Origin: Bathynomus jamesi
Lineage: Eukaryota; Arthropoda; Malacostraca; Isopoda; Cirolanidae
DNA: 64,000 nt
Direction of reading: 5' to 3'
Assembly: GCA_023014485.1 (NCBI GenBank)
Contig: JAJOZX010009098.1
Span: 104,613 to 168,612, forward strand
The notes beneath the pieces were generated by a model, which was given only the letters and a program-made list of their open reading frames with translations, did not search any database and was not told the origin of the DNA. Made by a program: the position numbers and the translations under genes. Of this stretch, positions 11,173-23,397 are shown one piece after another. The first letter of the stretch is position 1; each line of letters begins with the position of its first letter.

Positions 11173-12370
11173 TAAATAACTACCAATTGTAGATAAAATT
11201 GTCTAACAGTCAAATTTAAATTGCTCGTGCATTTTACTTAATTGTCTTATTATTATTATTAAGTATCTTCCCTAAACAAATGAGGCGCTCCAGACCACAA
11301 CCTGCCAAGCGCCAGTAGGGCCAGAATTGAGTTATTTATACCACTATATTCTCCCACCCTTCCTTTGTCCCGTGGGTGAGTCAGGGAGCAGATTGTGGAC
11401 CTGAACGTATGGTCAAAATCAATCAAATATCGTTATTGGTTCAAAAGTTATGGCATTCTGCAAGTTGACAAACTTTTACTGCATTTTTCTCCATTTTTTT
11501 AATTTTGGCGCTTGACAGCTCGTGGTCCAGAGCGCCGAAAATATTCATCACTGTCAAAAATTTCATTTTTGCGTTGTAAGTTGTTTAATAAAATCTTTGA
11601 CGAATACATTATTTTTGTTAAAGGCTTTTCAATTATTTCCCTAGTAGAAAAATAAAGAAACATAGAGTTAAATTTATATATGGTGGTTTAATGGTAAACA
11701 GGCTTAAATAAAAAATATAAATAAAAAGTAAACGAAATATAAAATAACACTTTATATAACAACGTATATAATGTCAACGTATATAATATATAATGTATAT
11801 GTATATAATGATCAACGTATATTTATTACCAGTATTATACTTCACAAAAGTCATTTGGTGCAAATAAACGCCGTATTTGATCCTATTAACAACGATGTAA
11901 CAAATTTATAATGCAATATTCTTATTGTATTATTAAATTATACAATCATAAGTAAAACATAATTGAAATTGAAAATATACGAGTATAAACCTCTGTATAA
12001 TTTTCAGAATAAATCTTAAAATGTATTTTGTGCTGAGGTGCATTACCATGTAAAGATATACCCAAGCGAGACTGCTACGAATGAAAGTCATTCACAGTCA
12101 ATTGAACAGTCATTTTTGGCAGTTTAACTTACCTAAACTTTATCCTAAAATCTCTATAAATGGTGTATATGTAGGGCTATAATTTTGGCCACGTCGCTGC
12201 ATCGCTTCACATAAGATAAGCGAGGTTAAGCGACGATGCGTCTGTTCAGTAATTGGAGGTGACTTCTGCATTTAGATATAGTGACAGGTGGTTCGGATTC
12301 CACGTAAAGCTGTAGGTCCCTTCCGTCACATGACCTTTCCAATTAGAAAAGAGATTGAATAACACCCAAA
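11173..12370. other. No gene seen; AT-rich with short inverted repeat
   Basis: A 30-bp GGCGCT...AAGCGCC segment at about 11284-11313 recurs inverted at about 11508-11538. Near 12195-12245 there is an imperfect hairpin around GCTGCATCGCTT. A copy of the CACGTAAAGCTGTAGGTC motif is at 12301-12318. I see nothing that codes. Confidence 0.6.
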
Positions 12371-12374
12371 CCTA

Positions 12375-12385
12375 ATATATATATA

Positions 12386-12431
<46 letters not shown>

Positions 12432-12613
12432 GTGTGTGTGTGGTGTGTGTGTGTACATATATATAATTACCAAAGTGAGCCTATAATAAGATAAGATAAG
12501 TAAGTCCCTTTACATGAAAAACAAGAAAACACAGATATGCTGTAATTTCACTGCAAAGGGACTTTGTGGCCACTCTGTACATTAAAATTTCCACATTCAG
12601 TAACTGGGCTGTG

Positions 12614-12644
<31 letters not shown>

Positions 12645-12660
12645 ATGTGTGTGTGGGTGG
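12375..12660. repeat. (TA)n and (GT)n microsatellite cluster
   Basis: TA runs at about 12375-12430 with GT at 12431-12453, then GT/TA/GT at about 12612-12660. Confidence 0.9.
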
Positions 12661-13514
12661 GTGTTTGTTTTACTGTATCTTATGACTTATAGGCATTCGT
12701 ATATATATTTTGCATTCGCTATTCTTACACATCGTGGTAAGAATACATAATTATATAGTCTTAAAACTGTGCAGACTTCTACATAAAAGGATTTATTCTG
12801 CGTGGCAACACAAAATATGTAATAAAATATAATAGCGAAACAGTGGTATGACGTGGCTACCAGTAATGTCTGCATATTAAATGCAAATCAGGATATACTC
12901 TTTAATTTTTAGATTTGCAATATATTTTAGCCTCTATTATGTATGAAGTGAAACGAAGGTATGAAATTGATTTATTACAAGCGAAGTCTTTCCGCCTATT
13001 CTGAACTCTTCAACCTTGAGCCTAGATCACGCGGCTATTCAGGGACAAGTTTTTTAAGTTTTTCCAATCCCGATTGTTTCCGAATAATACGTAAACGGTA
13101 AATCGGTTTTAACCCTTTCATACCTGATTTTCGTTTCTTTTAATGCCACAAAAAACCACTTATGTTATATCTCCAGAAAGAGTAAAATCTCATAAAATTT
13201 GATGGTCTCATTTGCGACCATACGGCATGAAAAGTTAAGCGGGATACGATTCAGCGGTGAAAAACGGCAAGAAATGGCCGTGTAATATGGGCTTCAGTGA
13301 CTAAAACAAAAGTATTCATAAAAACGAATGTAAATCATTGAAATCCTTGGATCTTTACCTTTATAGCACACCCAATTTCTTCTTTCAGTCAGTAACAATT
13401 TTTGAAGGTTAATTGAATGCCCGATTAGGTCAACTGTACGGCCTGACGATTGGTTAGGGTGAGTCGTGATATTTTCGTTAGTTTTAACGAAAATATCACA
13501 ATTAATAAATAATG
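12661..13514. other. No gene seen; contains block shared with 51.8 kb
   Basis: Non-coding. The segment 13410-13500 is homologous to 51834-51927, the loop of foldback element E: both have GAATGCCCG(A/G)TTAGGTCAA, CTGTACG and GGTTGGTTAGG-like words, then a 13-bp-stem hairpin. A lone TACGATTCAGCG word at about 13255 resembles the arm of element B. Confidence 0.6.
13468..13497. repeat. Perfect 13-bp-stem hairpin
   Basis: GATATTTTCGTTA, a four-base loop GTTT, and the exact inverse TAACGAAAATATC. The same stem with loop AAAC is at 51898-51927. Confidence 0.9.
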
Positions 13515-15957
13515 ATCACTCACCTCTAGAATATATGCCACCCAGCCCACTAAATTCATTTTCTTTTGTTCCTGCTACCTCTACTGAGGTCCAGAATATT
13601 ATTGATAAATTAAAAAATAAAAAATAATATTCATAACATTCATGTACCTATATTGAAACTTGTTAAAGATAAGATATCTGTAATTTGGCTAAGATTATCA
13701 ATCAAAGTATTTACAAAGGAATATTCCCATCAATGCTAAAAACTGGTTGTATAACACCCCTTTTTAAAGGGGGTGATCCTACACGAGCAACAAATTACAG
13801 GTCGGTGTGTTCATTATCTGTGTTCAGTAAAGTTTTTGAAAAAATTGTAAAAAGTAGAATGCAGCGATATTTAGAATCCTACAATTTATTATCTCCAAAT
13901 CAATATGGCTTCCGTCATGATAAAACAACGGAAATGGCTTTTTTAAATCTTATGGAATATGTAAATATAGCTAAGGAGAACAAAGACATAATGATATCAA
14001 TATTTATGGATTTGATCATCATTTGAGTAAGGCATTTGATGTAATAGACCATAATATTCTACTTAATAAATTATATTGTTACGGCTTTAGAGGAGTAATC
14101 AGTGATTGGTTTAAAAGTTATTTGTCCAATAGATATCATTTTGTATCAGTAAATAAGGTTTGCTCAACTAAAGCGCTTGGCAAACATGGTGTGCCACAGG
14201 GCTCAGTCCTGGGTCCACTGTTATTTTTATTATATATAAATGACCTTCCACGTTCATCTGATATACTGAACTTCATAATGTTTGCAGATGATACAACTGT
14301 CTCTTTTTCTTGCAAAGATGTTAATACAGCTAAGAATACAGGGTGTCCGAGAATTATCTGTACAAGTTTTGGCTGTTATTAAAAGTCAACCATGAAGTGT
14401 AGAAATTCCAGTGTTGTCCCATTTTACAGAGAATCTCATTAAGTTTTTCTGATACCAAGTTTTGACAAGTTTTTTAGAAATTCCAGTGTGTCCGAACATT
14501 ATCTGTACAATTTCATCTTTTAATAAAATTCTTGATAACACACGTAAAATTCTTAAACAAGATTATTTAGAATCTGTATTTTCAAAAGTTTCTTTTATTA
14601 AAGTAACGTTGCAAAACATCCAATCGATAATCCAAATGTTGCCATGTACGCTGCAGCATATCCACATCAATTCGCTCAATAGCAGCTGTGATTCTTGCTT
14701 TTAAATCATCAATGTCTGTCACCCGCGTACAAAAAAGAAAAAACTTGTCAAAACTTGTTATCAGAAAACTCTTAATGTGTTTCTCTGTAAAATGAGACAA
14801 CACTGGAATTTCTACACTTCATGGTTGACTTTAAATAACAGCCAGAAATTGTACAGATAATTCTCGGACACCCGGTATATTTCATTCAGAATTCATCAGT
14901 GTAATGAAATGGTTGACCACCAATAAACTCTTCCTAAATACCAGTAAAACAAATTTAATGACTTTTACTAATAAAAGAAACGTATATCTTGATGAACTTA
15001 ATGTTAATGAAGTCGTCATAAAGGAGTGTACTGTAACAAAATTTCTTGGTGTAATGCTAGATAAGAATTTGCAATGGATTGATCGTGTAAATTATATCGC
15101 GAAAAAGATTTCAAGGAGCGTTGCTATAATGTTTAAACTTAGAAATGTAGTCCCTAAACAAGTTTTATTGACTCTTCATCATACTCTTGTTCTTCCTTAT
15201 ATAACATACTGCACCCTTGTTTGGGGAACTCCGCTAACAATGCATTAAATGGTATCTTTGTCATCCAAAAACGAGCGATAAGGTTATTATCTGATGCTGA
15301 TTTCCTTGATCACTCTAGTGCATTATTTAAAGAGCTAAACCTACTAAAGCTCAACGATATACCAAACTGGCACATTTTATTTTATTTATAAGTGTAAGAA
15401 CAAAATCATTAATTTGCAATGGGTAAATAGATATTTTGTAACTCATCAAGAAATCCACTCGTATCAGACCAGAAATAGATCAAAGCTTGTTATACCTCAA
15501 GTTAGATTGTCTTCATCTCAAAAACTACCCATTTTCATTGGATTGAAACTATGGAATGACTCGCATGCCGATATAAAAAATATTGTGAATGTAAATTTGT
15601 TTAAAACCAAGTTGAAATCCCGATCAATAATGGCATACTAATAAAAATCTAGGATTAATGTTCACTAATATTGTTTAATATTGTCCATTAACATTGTTTA
15701 ATATTGTAATACATGTTTTAACTATTAATAATACTTATTTACTTATTTATTTATTTATTATTATTAAATACAGTAATAACAACTAGCTGCTTACTCTTAA
15801 TATGAGCCCAGTAAAGCCTAAAGCTTAAGGGTCAAATTAAATAAAATAAATAGTCGAGCTTCAAAATTATTCATGTCATTGTAAATTGAAAAAATGTATT
15901 TACTTTATTATTATAAATAAAGGTTATTCTATTCTATTCTATTCTATTCAACCAATT
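13515..15957 (+). pseudogene. Jockey-like LINE ORF2 reverse transcriptase with 3' tail
   Basis: Starts 5'-truncated in the linker (FSFVPATSTEVQNIIDKL). Visible in order: KTGCITPLFKGGDPTRATNY (about 13735), LLSPNQYGFRHDKTTEMA, SKAFDVIDHNILLNKL (about 14025), HGVPQGSVLGPLLFLLYIND (about 14190), catalytic FADDTTV (about 14282). After a nested MITE the frame continues with EFISVMKWLTTNKLFLNTSK, TVTKFLGVMLDKNLQW, and a thumb ending YITYCTLVWGTPL. C-terminal remnants run to about 15641. The 3' end is marked by a (TTCTA)n tail at about 15924-15950. Frame breaks at about 13630, 14026 and 15248 leave it inactive. No endonuclease domain is seen. Confidence 0.85.
14339..14875 (-). mobile_element. Mariner-type MITE nested in the LINE
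   Basis: Inserted at TA (14337-14338 and 14876-14877). The left end starts CAGGGTGTCCGAGAATTATC and the right end is its inverted copy; arms match for about 110 bp. A minus-strand remnant at 14582-14700 reads DIDDLKARITAAIERID and WQHLDYRLDVLQ, the C-terminal end of a DD41D-type transposase, so this is an internally deleted mariner. LINE coding sequence continues in frame on both sides. Confidence 0.9.
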
Positions 15958-16219
15958 GTCGAGGGCGAAAACAATTGGGGGTGCTATAAAGGAAAAGATC
16001 CAAATCCTTTTTAATATTTATAGTTTGTTGTTATAACTAAACAAAGGTTTTTTTGTTTGTTTTTTGTTAACAATATCATTGTCATACAGTTAATTTAAAT
16101 TGCATATGTAAATAAATAATAGCAGACAAGATTTGGGATAAAGAAAACTAATTCATTGAAATCACCTAAAAAGTCTTCAATTGAACCCTAAAAAATTTGG
16201 TAATTTTATTTCACGAAAA

Positions 16220-16221
<2 letters not shown>
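15958..16221. other. No gene seen
   Basis: AT-rich intergenic sequence between the LINE tail and the next microsatellite. Confidence 0.6.

Positions 16222-16304
<83 letters not shown>
16222..16304. repeat. (TA)n-(GA)n compound microsatellite
   Basis: About 38 bp of TA followed by about 44 bp of GA. Confidence 0.95.
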
Positions 16305-16307
<3 letters not shown>

Positions 16308-16316
16308 ATACTGTAT

Positions 16317-16433
16317 CAGATTCACGACAATGAATTTTACACCTTAAGTTATCATAGTTATTCAACACTAAATAAAGATATGTTAGGTTAGGTTATTTTC
16401 TACTCTTAAAAACATTCATTGTCACGAATCTTA
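16317..16433. repeat. Small inverted repeat F with TTAGG-like loop
   Basis: AGATTCACGACAATGAATTTT is mirrored by AACATTCATTGTCACGAATCT about 70 bp downstream; the loop contains GTTAGGTTAGGTTA. Same arrangement as the larger foldback elements, but short. Confidence 0.55.
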
Positions 16434-16830
16434 AATTTCACCTGACTCACTTTTCATAAATTTCCGCAACATTCGTGGACTTTCCTCAAATTTTTAATCT
16501 CTTCAACACTACCTCTCCTCCTCTAAACCTCACCTTCTCTTACTCACTGAAACTCGGGTATCTGGGACGACTGACAGCAACCCCTCTTACTTTCTCTATA
16601 CTCAATGTCACTCCAAAGGTGGATGTTGCGTATATGTACGTAATGACCTAACTTGTTCTCTATTCCCGAACTTGAACTCTTCAAATTCTACACCCTTTGG
16701 CTACGGCTTACACGCCAATCTCAAGCTGAATACATCTGCGCTGTCTAACTTTCTCAAAATTCTACCGACTATCCAAAATCGGTTGACTACCTCGCTTCCA
16801 AAATGAAACGGAATACATATTCTTATGTAA
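16433..16830 (+). pseudogene. LINE endonuclease (EEP/APE-type) domain remnant
   Basis: Read in frame: NIRGLSSNF, an in-frame stop, then HYLSSSKPHLLLLTETRVSG, GGCCVYVRNDLTCS, and a shifted stretch ending with weak similarity to a 'YLSPNSTDY' region. The LTET motif supplies the conserved glutamate of the apurinic endonuclease-like domain of non-LTR retrotransposons. The family looks like the one whose reverse transcriptase is at 59800-60620. The fragment is about 130 codons, 5' and 3' truncated, with one stop and at least one frameshift. Confidence 0.75.
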
Positions 16831-17065
16831 AGTGTATTCCCATCGTGTCCGGTTGTGACGGGTATACAGAAGCAGTCGGCAACATTCAATGCCATGTATT
16901 TTTCCGTGCATAGTACCTTAGTAGTCATGCGTAGATGGTCACGAGGGATAGGAAAAGGAGAAAGGAAACAATTCCCTCCTACACCAAATCCTAGAAATGA
17001 GACTAAATGCTTGGTTTGTGGATCGCAGCAGTGTTCTATTGTTAACAGCTCCCGATGTGCTAGTT
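16831..17065. other. No gene seen
   Basis: Short intergenic stretch; the open frame reading through it continues into a CA repeat and has no family signature. Confidence 0.5.
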
Positions 17066-17072
17066 ATGACGT

Positions 17073-17109
<37 letters not shown>

Positions 17110-17111
<2 letters not shown>

Positions 17112-17442
17112 GGGAATGAACTCAGAATGGTCCCCTGAGTTTTTTATGATACACACAGACAGTGCATGGAACAAGGAACTCTTCTGGGATAATTAAATCC
17201 ACTATAGTCCGAATAAGTAATGGTAAATGACAAATACCATAGTTTTTCTTTTTCATGATGCTAGCCCGACGTGGGCAACGGGTCACTCGCAAAGAGGTCC
17301 CATAAATATAGCTTCCCTCACCAGCTATCTGCAAAGCAGACAGGATCCAGCTTTGGTATTTGTCATTTACCATTACTTATTCGGACTATAGTGGATTTAA
17401 TTATCCCAGAAGAGTTCCTTGTTCCATGCACTGTCTGTGTGT

Positions 17443-17446
<4 letters not shown>
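17110..17446. mobile_element. Foldback repeat family G, copy 1
   Basis: Lies between (CA)n(TA)n (17074-17109) and (TA)n (17447-17508). Left arm contains GGAACTCTTCTGGGATAATT and ACTATAGTCCGAATAAGTAA; the same ~110 bp returns inverted at 17336-17446. The unique centre (17240-17355) carries CCCGACGTGGGCAACGGGTC. A rearranged relative is at 29222-29850. No transposase; superfamily not assigned. Confidence 0.7.

Positions 17447-17508
<62 letters not shown>
17447..17508. repeat. (TA)n microsatellite
   Basis: About 60 bp of TA abutting the large element that starts at 17511. Confidence 0.95.
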
Positions 17509-17512
<4 letters not shown>

Positions 17513-17751
17513 TGGTGGACCGGATGTCAGTTTTTCAACATCTGCGGATGCGGATGCGGACCTTTAATTTCAATATCCGCGGATGCTGATATTTAATTAA
17601 TCTATCAATATAATATAGAATTATGAATATATGACATAATTTTTCAAATTTCGTGATATTACTATTATGGCAGGCAATGCATAAGAATTAAAATTAATAT
17701 TAATGTTTTCATTATGATAAAAATAATAACTTTCTCAAGAGTTTCAGCCAC

Positions 17752-17950
17752 TAGTCCAGGCAATCTAGAGCAAAAATAGCTTCAACCTGGGCAAAATTGC
17801 TTCAGAAGCTTTCTAAACTGTTTCCAGCTCAGGAACCATTGCAGAATAACATATCCAAAATCCGATAAAATTGGACCCCAGGAACACCCCCAAAAATGAA
17901 ATTCAAAATGGCGGACTGGCAGTTTCCTACGAAATACAATAAATTTTAAT
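17752..17950. repeat. Inner inverted repeat, left copy (pairs with 22925-23110)
   Basis: Shares, in inverted orientation, TTGCTTCAGAAGCTTTCTAA, GTTTCCAGCTCAGGAACCAT and GAAATTCAAAATGGCGGACT with 22925-23110. Divergence is only a few percent by eye. Confidence 0.9.
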
Positions 17951-18333
17951 TTCGCTTTGTAGAGAGAGTTATGACGTTTTTCTTGATCAGTAAAATGTTT
18001 TAAAACACATTTTCGTTTCTAAATTAACCTATATGACACTAAAAATTGTATTAGGCGGCTAGTATTAAACTATGACGTCACGTAATGTAAATAAAATATA
18101 CTGTATGGAGTGTATGTGAGAATGGACATTGCTACATCTTTATAAACTTATATTATATACAACTCTTTAATTCCTACTACCCACTATCAAATCTGCGTAT
18201 TTGTGCTTGTCATTTTCTTTAAAACTGTTATTATGTACTCCTTTTAAATACTGCAACACAGTTTATTAATTTGTGTTTTCTGTTTCAGACTGACTCGGTG
18301 TACGGCTGACTCGGTGTGCGTCCGCCTTCAAGA

Positions 18334-21300
18334 ATGCAGACCCCTGAAGAATTGTGCGTGATTTGTAAGGAGAAATTGGACAGCGGACAGGAAGTGGTTC
18401 ACATCTCGCAAAAAGGAGCAGATGGTATAAATGCATCCAGCCGCAGCCGTGGAAGCGATGTTGTTGCAACAGCTGGAATAAGTGTTCACGTTGTATGTAG
18501 GAAAAGGTTTACGGATAAAAAGACCATTGAAATAAAGAAGCGACAGACCGCAGCCGAGGCAATACCAAGGAAAAGTGCTCGTTTTCATGAATACGCATTT
18601 TCCAGTGCTACTCACTGTTTGTTTGTGATACCTTTGTGGACTTTTTTTCCAAACACAAACCAAAATCAGAGCATGTCAAAATAAGAACTACAGAGTTCTC
18701 CCAAACCATAAAAAGGTGCTGTGAAAGCCGCTGCGATGAATGGTCGTTTAATGTAAAAGGCCGTCTGGAGTATTATCTTCGTGATCTTCCTGCTGCAGAT
18801 TGTGTCTACCATCACACCTGCAGCGTAAATTTTCGAAGTGGAAAAAACATTCCTCGCGCATACTCCTCCGACGATCATGATTCGAAGAAAGGGAGACCAA
18901 CTAATGAAGAGCAACACCAAGCATTCCTTCAGACCTGTGCTTACCTGGAAGAGAATGATGATGAACAACTGTTGATTGGAGACCTAATTTCCAAAATGGA
19001 GGAATATCTTCAAGGAAGTCAGAGCTCTGTCTACGAACGCAGGCACATGAAGAGAAAGCTTTTAGAACGTTACGGAGACAAGATCATAATATCAGGTGAA
19101 AGTGGGAAGGCAGATGTAGTAACACTACGAGAGACAGCTAATGAAATTCTTATAGATTATCACAAAAAGTCGAAAGAATGTGATATAGATATAGAGCTAC
19201 AGAAGATTTACCTAGTAGAAGCTGCTGCAAAAATAATCAGAAGTGATATCAAGTCTGTCGACTCGCCTAGAAAAGATGTGTATCCATCTCCAAATGACAT
19301 CACTGCAGAAAGTGCTCTTGATTACATTCCCAACAGTCTGAAATTGCTATTATCAAAAGCAATTGCGGGACAGGATGCTTCAAGAAAAATAGGTGCAATT
19401 GGGCAGAGCATTATGCAAGCAACCCGTCCTAGAGGATTACTATGTCCACTACAGATCGGTTTGTCGGTTCAGCTACACCACAACTTTAGGTCAAGGTACC
19501 TTATTGACGTTCTCCATCAGCTGGGTTACTGTTCGTCGTATGCAGAAGTAACAAGATTCGAAAGAAACGCGGCGCTGGCAAGTGGGTCTGGCTCTTTTAC
19601 TGTTTACGAAAACACTGCGGTCCTTCTAGCAGCAGATAACGTCGATCATGATGTCTGCACTTTGGATGGGAAGAATACCTTTCATGGAATGGGTATGATT
19701 GCCGCAATAACTCCGAAGATCAAGATCCACCCTTCTATTCACAGGTAATGTTGGTGACAATGACATTAAGAAGATTGCAACCGTTGACATTAGGGAATAT
19801 AGACACGCGAGAAGCATGTTGAGGGACATCTCATTCCGCGAACTTCCAGTACCTACTGCCACCATAAGTCGACTTAGTCTTCTCTGGCAGATATCTTCAG
19901 CAGAAAGATCAGGTCCAAGTTGGTCCGGAACAATGCAGGCAATTCACGGTGGATCAAGTGTCTCACATCCAGGTGTGGCGTCGATCACGTTCCTTCCCAT
20001 CATAGATATGTCGCCAACTGACATGACCTGCATATTTTCGACATTACTATATTTGAGCAAGATAGCACGCGATCAAAAAGTCCCATGCATTATTACCTTT
20101 GATCAGCCTTTGTTCTGGAAAGCTTCCAAATCATCAATGAACAGAGAGACCTGCAGGACATTGTTTTAATGCTGGGATCATTTCACACTCTGATGAATCT
20201 TTTGGGAGCAGTCGGTACTCTTATGAATGGTTCAGGATTGTCTGAAGTACTTCAAGAAAATACGGACCAAATGCCGTGCAACACATGATGTCTGGAAAAG
20301 CTGTTTCAAGAGCGATACGTGGTCATATGATAGTAGATGCAGCTCTTAGTACCTTACTAGTCGCAGACGTTTTCCCTCGTAATGAAGATGGAACTCCTCA
20401 TGACCTCCATAAGGAAGCTTGTGACCTGCTCGACGATGTTATGACCGCCAAACAATCAGTTGAGGATGTGGAATCTTCGAATGCATTGTCTCAGATTGCT
20501 ACCACTTTGGATGCGAAGAAAACTGACCTACAATCTACTTCGCAAACAAGTCAACTCTGGTTGGAATATCAGCGAATGATCAACATTGCACGTTCCTTGA
20601 TAACAGCAGACAGAACCGGCTCGTGGGATTTGCACTTGCAAGCTATGCTGGAGACCATCCCCATAATTGCAGCAGCCGGACATCACAATTACCTGAAATC
20701 GATATACCTGTACCTGCAGAAAATGTTAAGTTTGCCTTCTGAAAATCCAGCCGTTAACAAAATGTTCCAGGAAGGTAAGTTTGTGGTAAGAAGAAGCGAC
20801 AGATTATGGCCGGACTCGCACAGACCTGGTGATAGAACAAGTACTAATGCGTTCCCTGAAAGCAGAGGCGGACTGACACGCGGAAGTGGATTTACAGACA
20901 TCCAAAGGACAACGTGGCTCTTTTCTATGCCTCTGTGTTCCACTTATAACTTAGCAATGCAGGAATACACCAGAGTTTTGTTGGAAAGTAGTGAACAGCA
21001 CAAGGAAATGAGGGAAGTAGGCAAATCAGGGACAGTAATGACATGAAGAAAGTACTTGAACGTCTGGAATCCTTATCCCCATTCCATTCTACCTCGGGTC
21101 TCTGCAACATTGTAACAGGGCTAACTGCTGATCCTGGAGTTAACGTTCATCAATTGCATTCAATCGGTACGAACATTGTCGTAAAAATGATTGGGAAACA
21201 AGCCTTTACATATTCTGCCAAAAGATCTGACAAAGTGAAAACACTAGGATCTGCTTCTGCCGTTGTGATCACTGATGCTTCAGATATAGAAGTAGATCCT

Positions 21301-22699
21301 GCACTACTGTTTCAGAGAATGATGACTGTTGCCACTGGCGGAGACATGAATCTTGAAGATGTCATGTGTTACGAACTGTGTGCATATCCTCCTGCATTGT
21401 TCGAATCACGAAGTATCTTGAGGAAACCCGATAAGTCTCAGCTAGCTCATGCAATAATCAAATACACTGACACTTTACGCATGGAAGAAGTTCAAGAAAT
21501 TCAGTGCACAGACCAGTACGTATTGGATGGTGGATCTCTACTACATCGTGTTTCCTGGCGTCAAGATGAAACATATGACAGCATCGCCAACTCATATGCC
21601 GATTTCACTCTGAAAACATATGGAAAAGCAATCATTGTTTTTGATGGCTACAGCAGCTCTCCTACGATCAAGGACATGACCCACAGAAGACGCAGCACCA
21701 AGACAAGCAGAAATGTGAATCTCAGTTCCAAGCATGAAGTTTGTTGACCAGAAGGAACACTTCTTGGCTAATGAAAACAACAAGCAAGCATTTATTTCCC
21801 TCGTAGGTGAGATGTTGAAGAAGCACGGGTGTACTGTTCACAACGCAGATGGGGATGCTGATGTGGACATCGTTCGTGCAGCAGTTTCCTCATCAGAAAA
21901 TGCAACTACAACAGTAATAGGGGAAGACACCGACTTGCTGATTCTCCTTCTGTACCATGCCAAGGACAGTGGTTTCAAGTTGTACTATCGCAGCGATATA
22001 AGACGGGGACCATCTCCTAATCCTGTGTATGATATTCTCAGCATTCAATCATTGTTTGGCAATGACATCTGCAAGTATCTCCTGTTTGTGCATGCTTTCA
22101 CGGGCTGTGATAGCACATCCAGAATTTTTTCGATCGGTAAAGCCAAAGCATTCGACACACTGATGAAGGTGGCTGAACTCCGTTCAGTTGCAAATACATT
22201 CTGTTCTGATTGTTGCCAACACTCTGACATTGAAGCCGCTGGAAGAAAGGCAATGCTTCTGTTGTATGGCTGCAAAACACTTGAATCCACTAACGCACTA
22301 CGTCATCGAATGTTAGTTGAAAAGGTAGCTACAGCTAAATCTTTTGTTACACCCGAACGTTTGCCACCTACCGATGCGTCCACAAAGTACCACAGCTTTC
22401 GCACATACTTTCAAATACTAATCTGGAAGTCTACAGAAGAGAAGATCGATGCAGAACAGTGGGGTTGGTATGTAAAGAATAATTCCTACTACCCTACAGC
22501 CTGCGACAAGCCACCAGCTCCAAATTATCTACTCAACATGATCCGCTGTTCCTGCAAGACGAAATGTGCTACTTCAAGATGTGGATGCAAGCGTAATGGA
22601 ATGCCCTGTTCAGCCGCTTGTGGCGAGTGCCAAATCAGTGGTTGCGATAACAACCCAAGTACCGGTAATCTATCCGATGATAGTGATGAAGAGGATTAA
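18334..22699 (+). pseudogene. Large protein: Cys-rich N-terminus, FEN1/XPG-like nuclease, C-terminal CXC domain (frameshifted)
   Basis: Start at 18334 (MQTPEELCVICKEKL). In order: a Cys/His cluster (LCVICKEK...HVVCRKRF), a second (CCESRC...DCVYHHTCSVNF, about 18715-18830), long helical middle parts (GKAVSRAIRGHMIVDAAL at about 20290), then a region I read as an XPG-N/XPG-I pair: IIVFDGYSSSPTIKD (about 21630), ADGDADVDIVRA (about 21850), VIGEDTDLLILLL (about 21918) and HAFTGCDSTSRIFSIGK (about 22090). These acids occupy the positions used for metal binding in FEN1/XPG nucleases. A CXC (tesmin/TSO1-like) Cys-rich tail follows (about 22540-22660). Frame breaks near 18650, 19740, 20130, 21040 and 21735 kill this copy. 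Intact length would be about 1,450 residues. AATAAA-type signal at about 22906. Role in transposition is inferred only from its position between inverted repeats. Confidence 0.7.
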
Positions 22700-22924
22700 T
22701 TTCTGTATGTTTGTGACCAGGTATCACTTCTTCTGTAATGAACATAACTTGAAACTGGGAAAAAAATAATTGTTGTATTATTGATTATAAAAATCTGTAA
22801 AAAGCTATATAACATTATATTTGCGTAATAACTGGTTGTGTTGTATATTGTTGAATTATTTAAAACATTACAACTGAAAGAAAAAGCATCAAATGTATCT
22901 CTATAAATAAAAGCGTAAATTATT

Positions 22925-23110
22925 TTTTATTTTTTTCGTAGGAAACATCCAGTCCGCCATTTTGAATTTCATTTTTAGGGGTGTTCCCTGGGTCCAATTT
23001 TGTCGGATTTTGGATATGTTATTCGGCAATGGTTCCTGAGCTGGAAACAGTTTAGAAAGCTTCTGAAGCAATTTTGCCCAGGTCTAACTACAAATTGCCT
23101 GGACTACACA
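22925..23110. repeat. Inner inverted repeat, right copy
   Basis: Inverted partner of 17752-17950. It begins about 225 bp after the stop codon of the broken gene. Confidence 0.9.
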
Positions 23111-23397
23111 GAAAATTCAATGAAACAAGTTTCATTCAATTTTCTGTGTTACCAGCTATTTATATTTTGAGGTTTATATATTTGTTTGTTCATTAATAAT
23201 TAATACTCTACATGAAATGTGCATGACTGGGCCTTATAAGCTACTTTATAAGCTAATTTAATTGTAAATTCCATAATTTATTAGAGGTAATATCCGCATA
23301 ACATCCGCATTCAGAAGTGCGGATGCGGATGCGGATATCCGCTCCACCACTAAATTATATATATATATAATATATATATATACTGTGTATATATATA

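Larger units (their letters stand above)
17511..23351 (+). mobile_element. 5.8-kb TIR element carrying a FEN/XPG-like nuclease gene; superfamily unassigned
   Basis: Outer ends are AGTGGTGGACCGGAT and, at the right, ATCCGCTCCACCACT, an inverted pair; the inside of each end is rich in GCGGAT words (17550-17600; 23290-23340). A second, longer inverted repeat of about 190 bp lies further in (17752-17950 against 22925-23110), nearly identical in both copies. Both flanks are AT/TA-rich, so the target duplication is not certain (the termini plus flanks also read TTAGTGG...CCACTAA). One long broken gene fills the interior. The ends do not match hAT, Tc1/mariner or MULE ends that I know. Confidence 0.75.

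Noticed and set aside
22912..22950. Extra exon after the FEN-like gene
   Set aside because: The stretch is AT-rich 3' flank leading directly into the inner inverted repeat.
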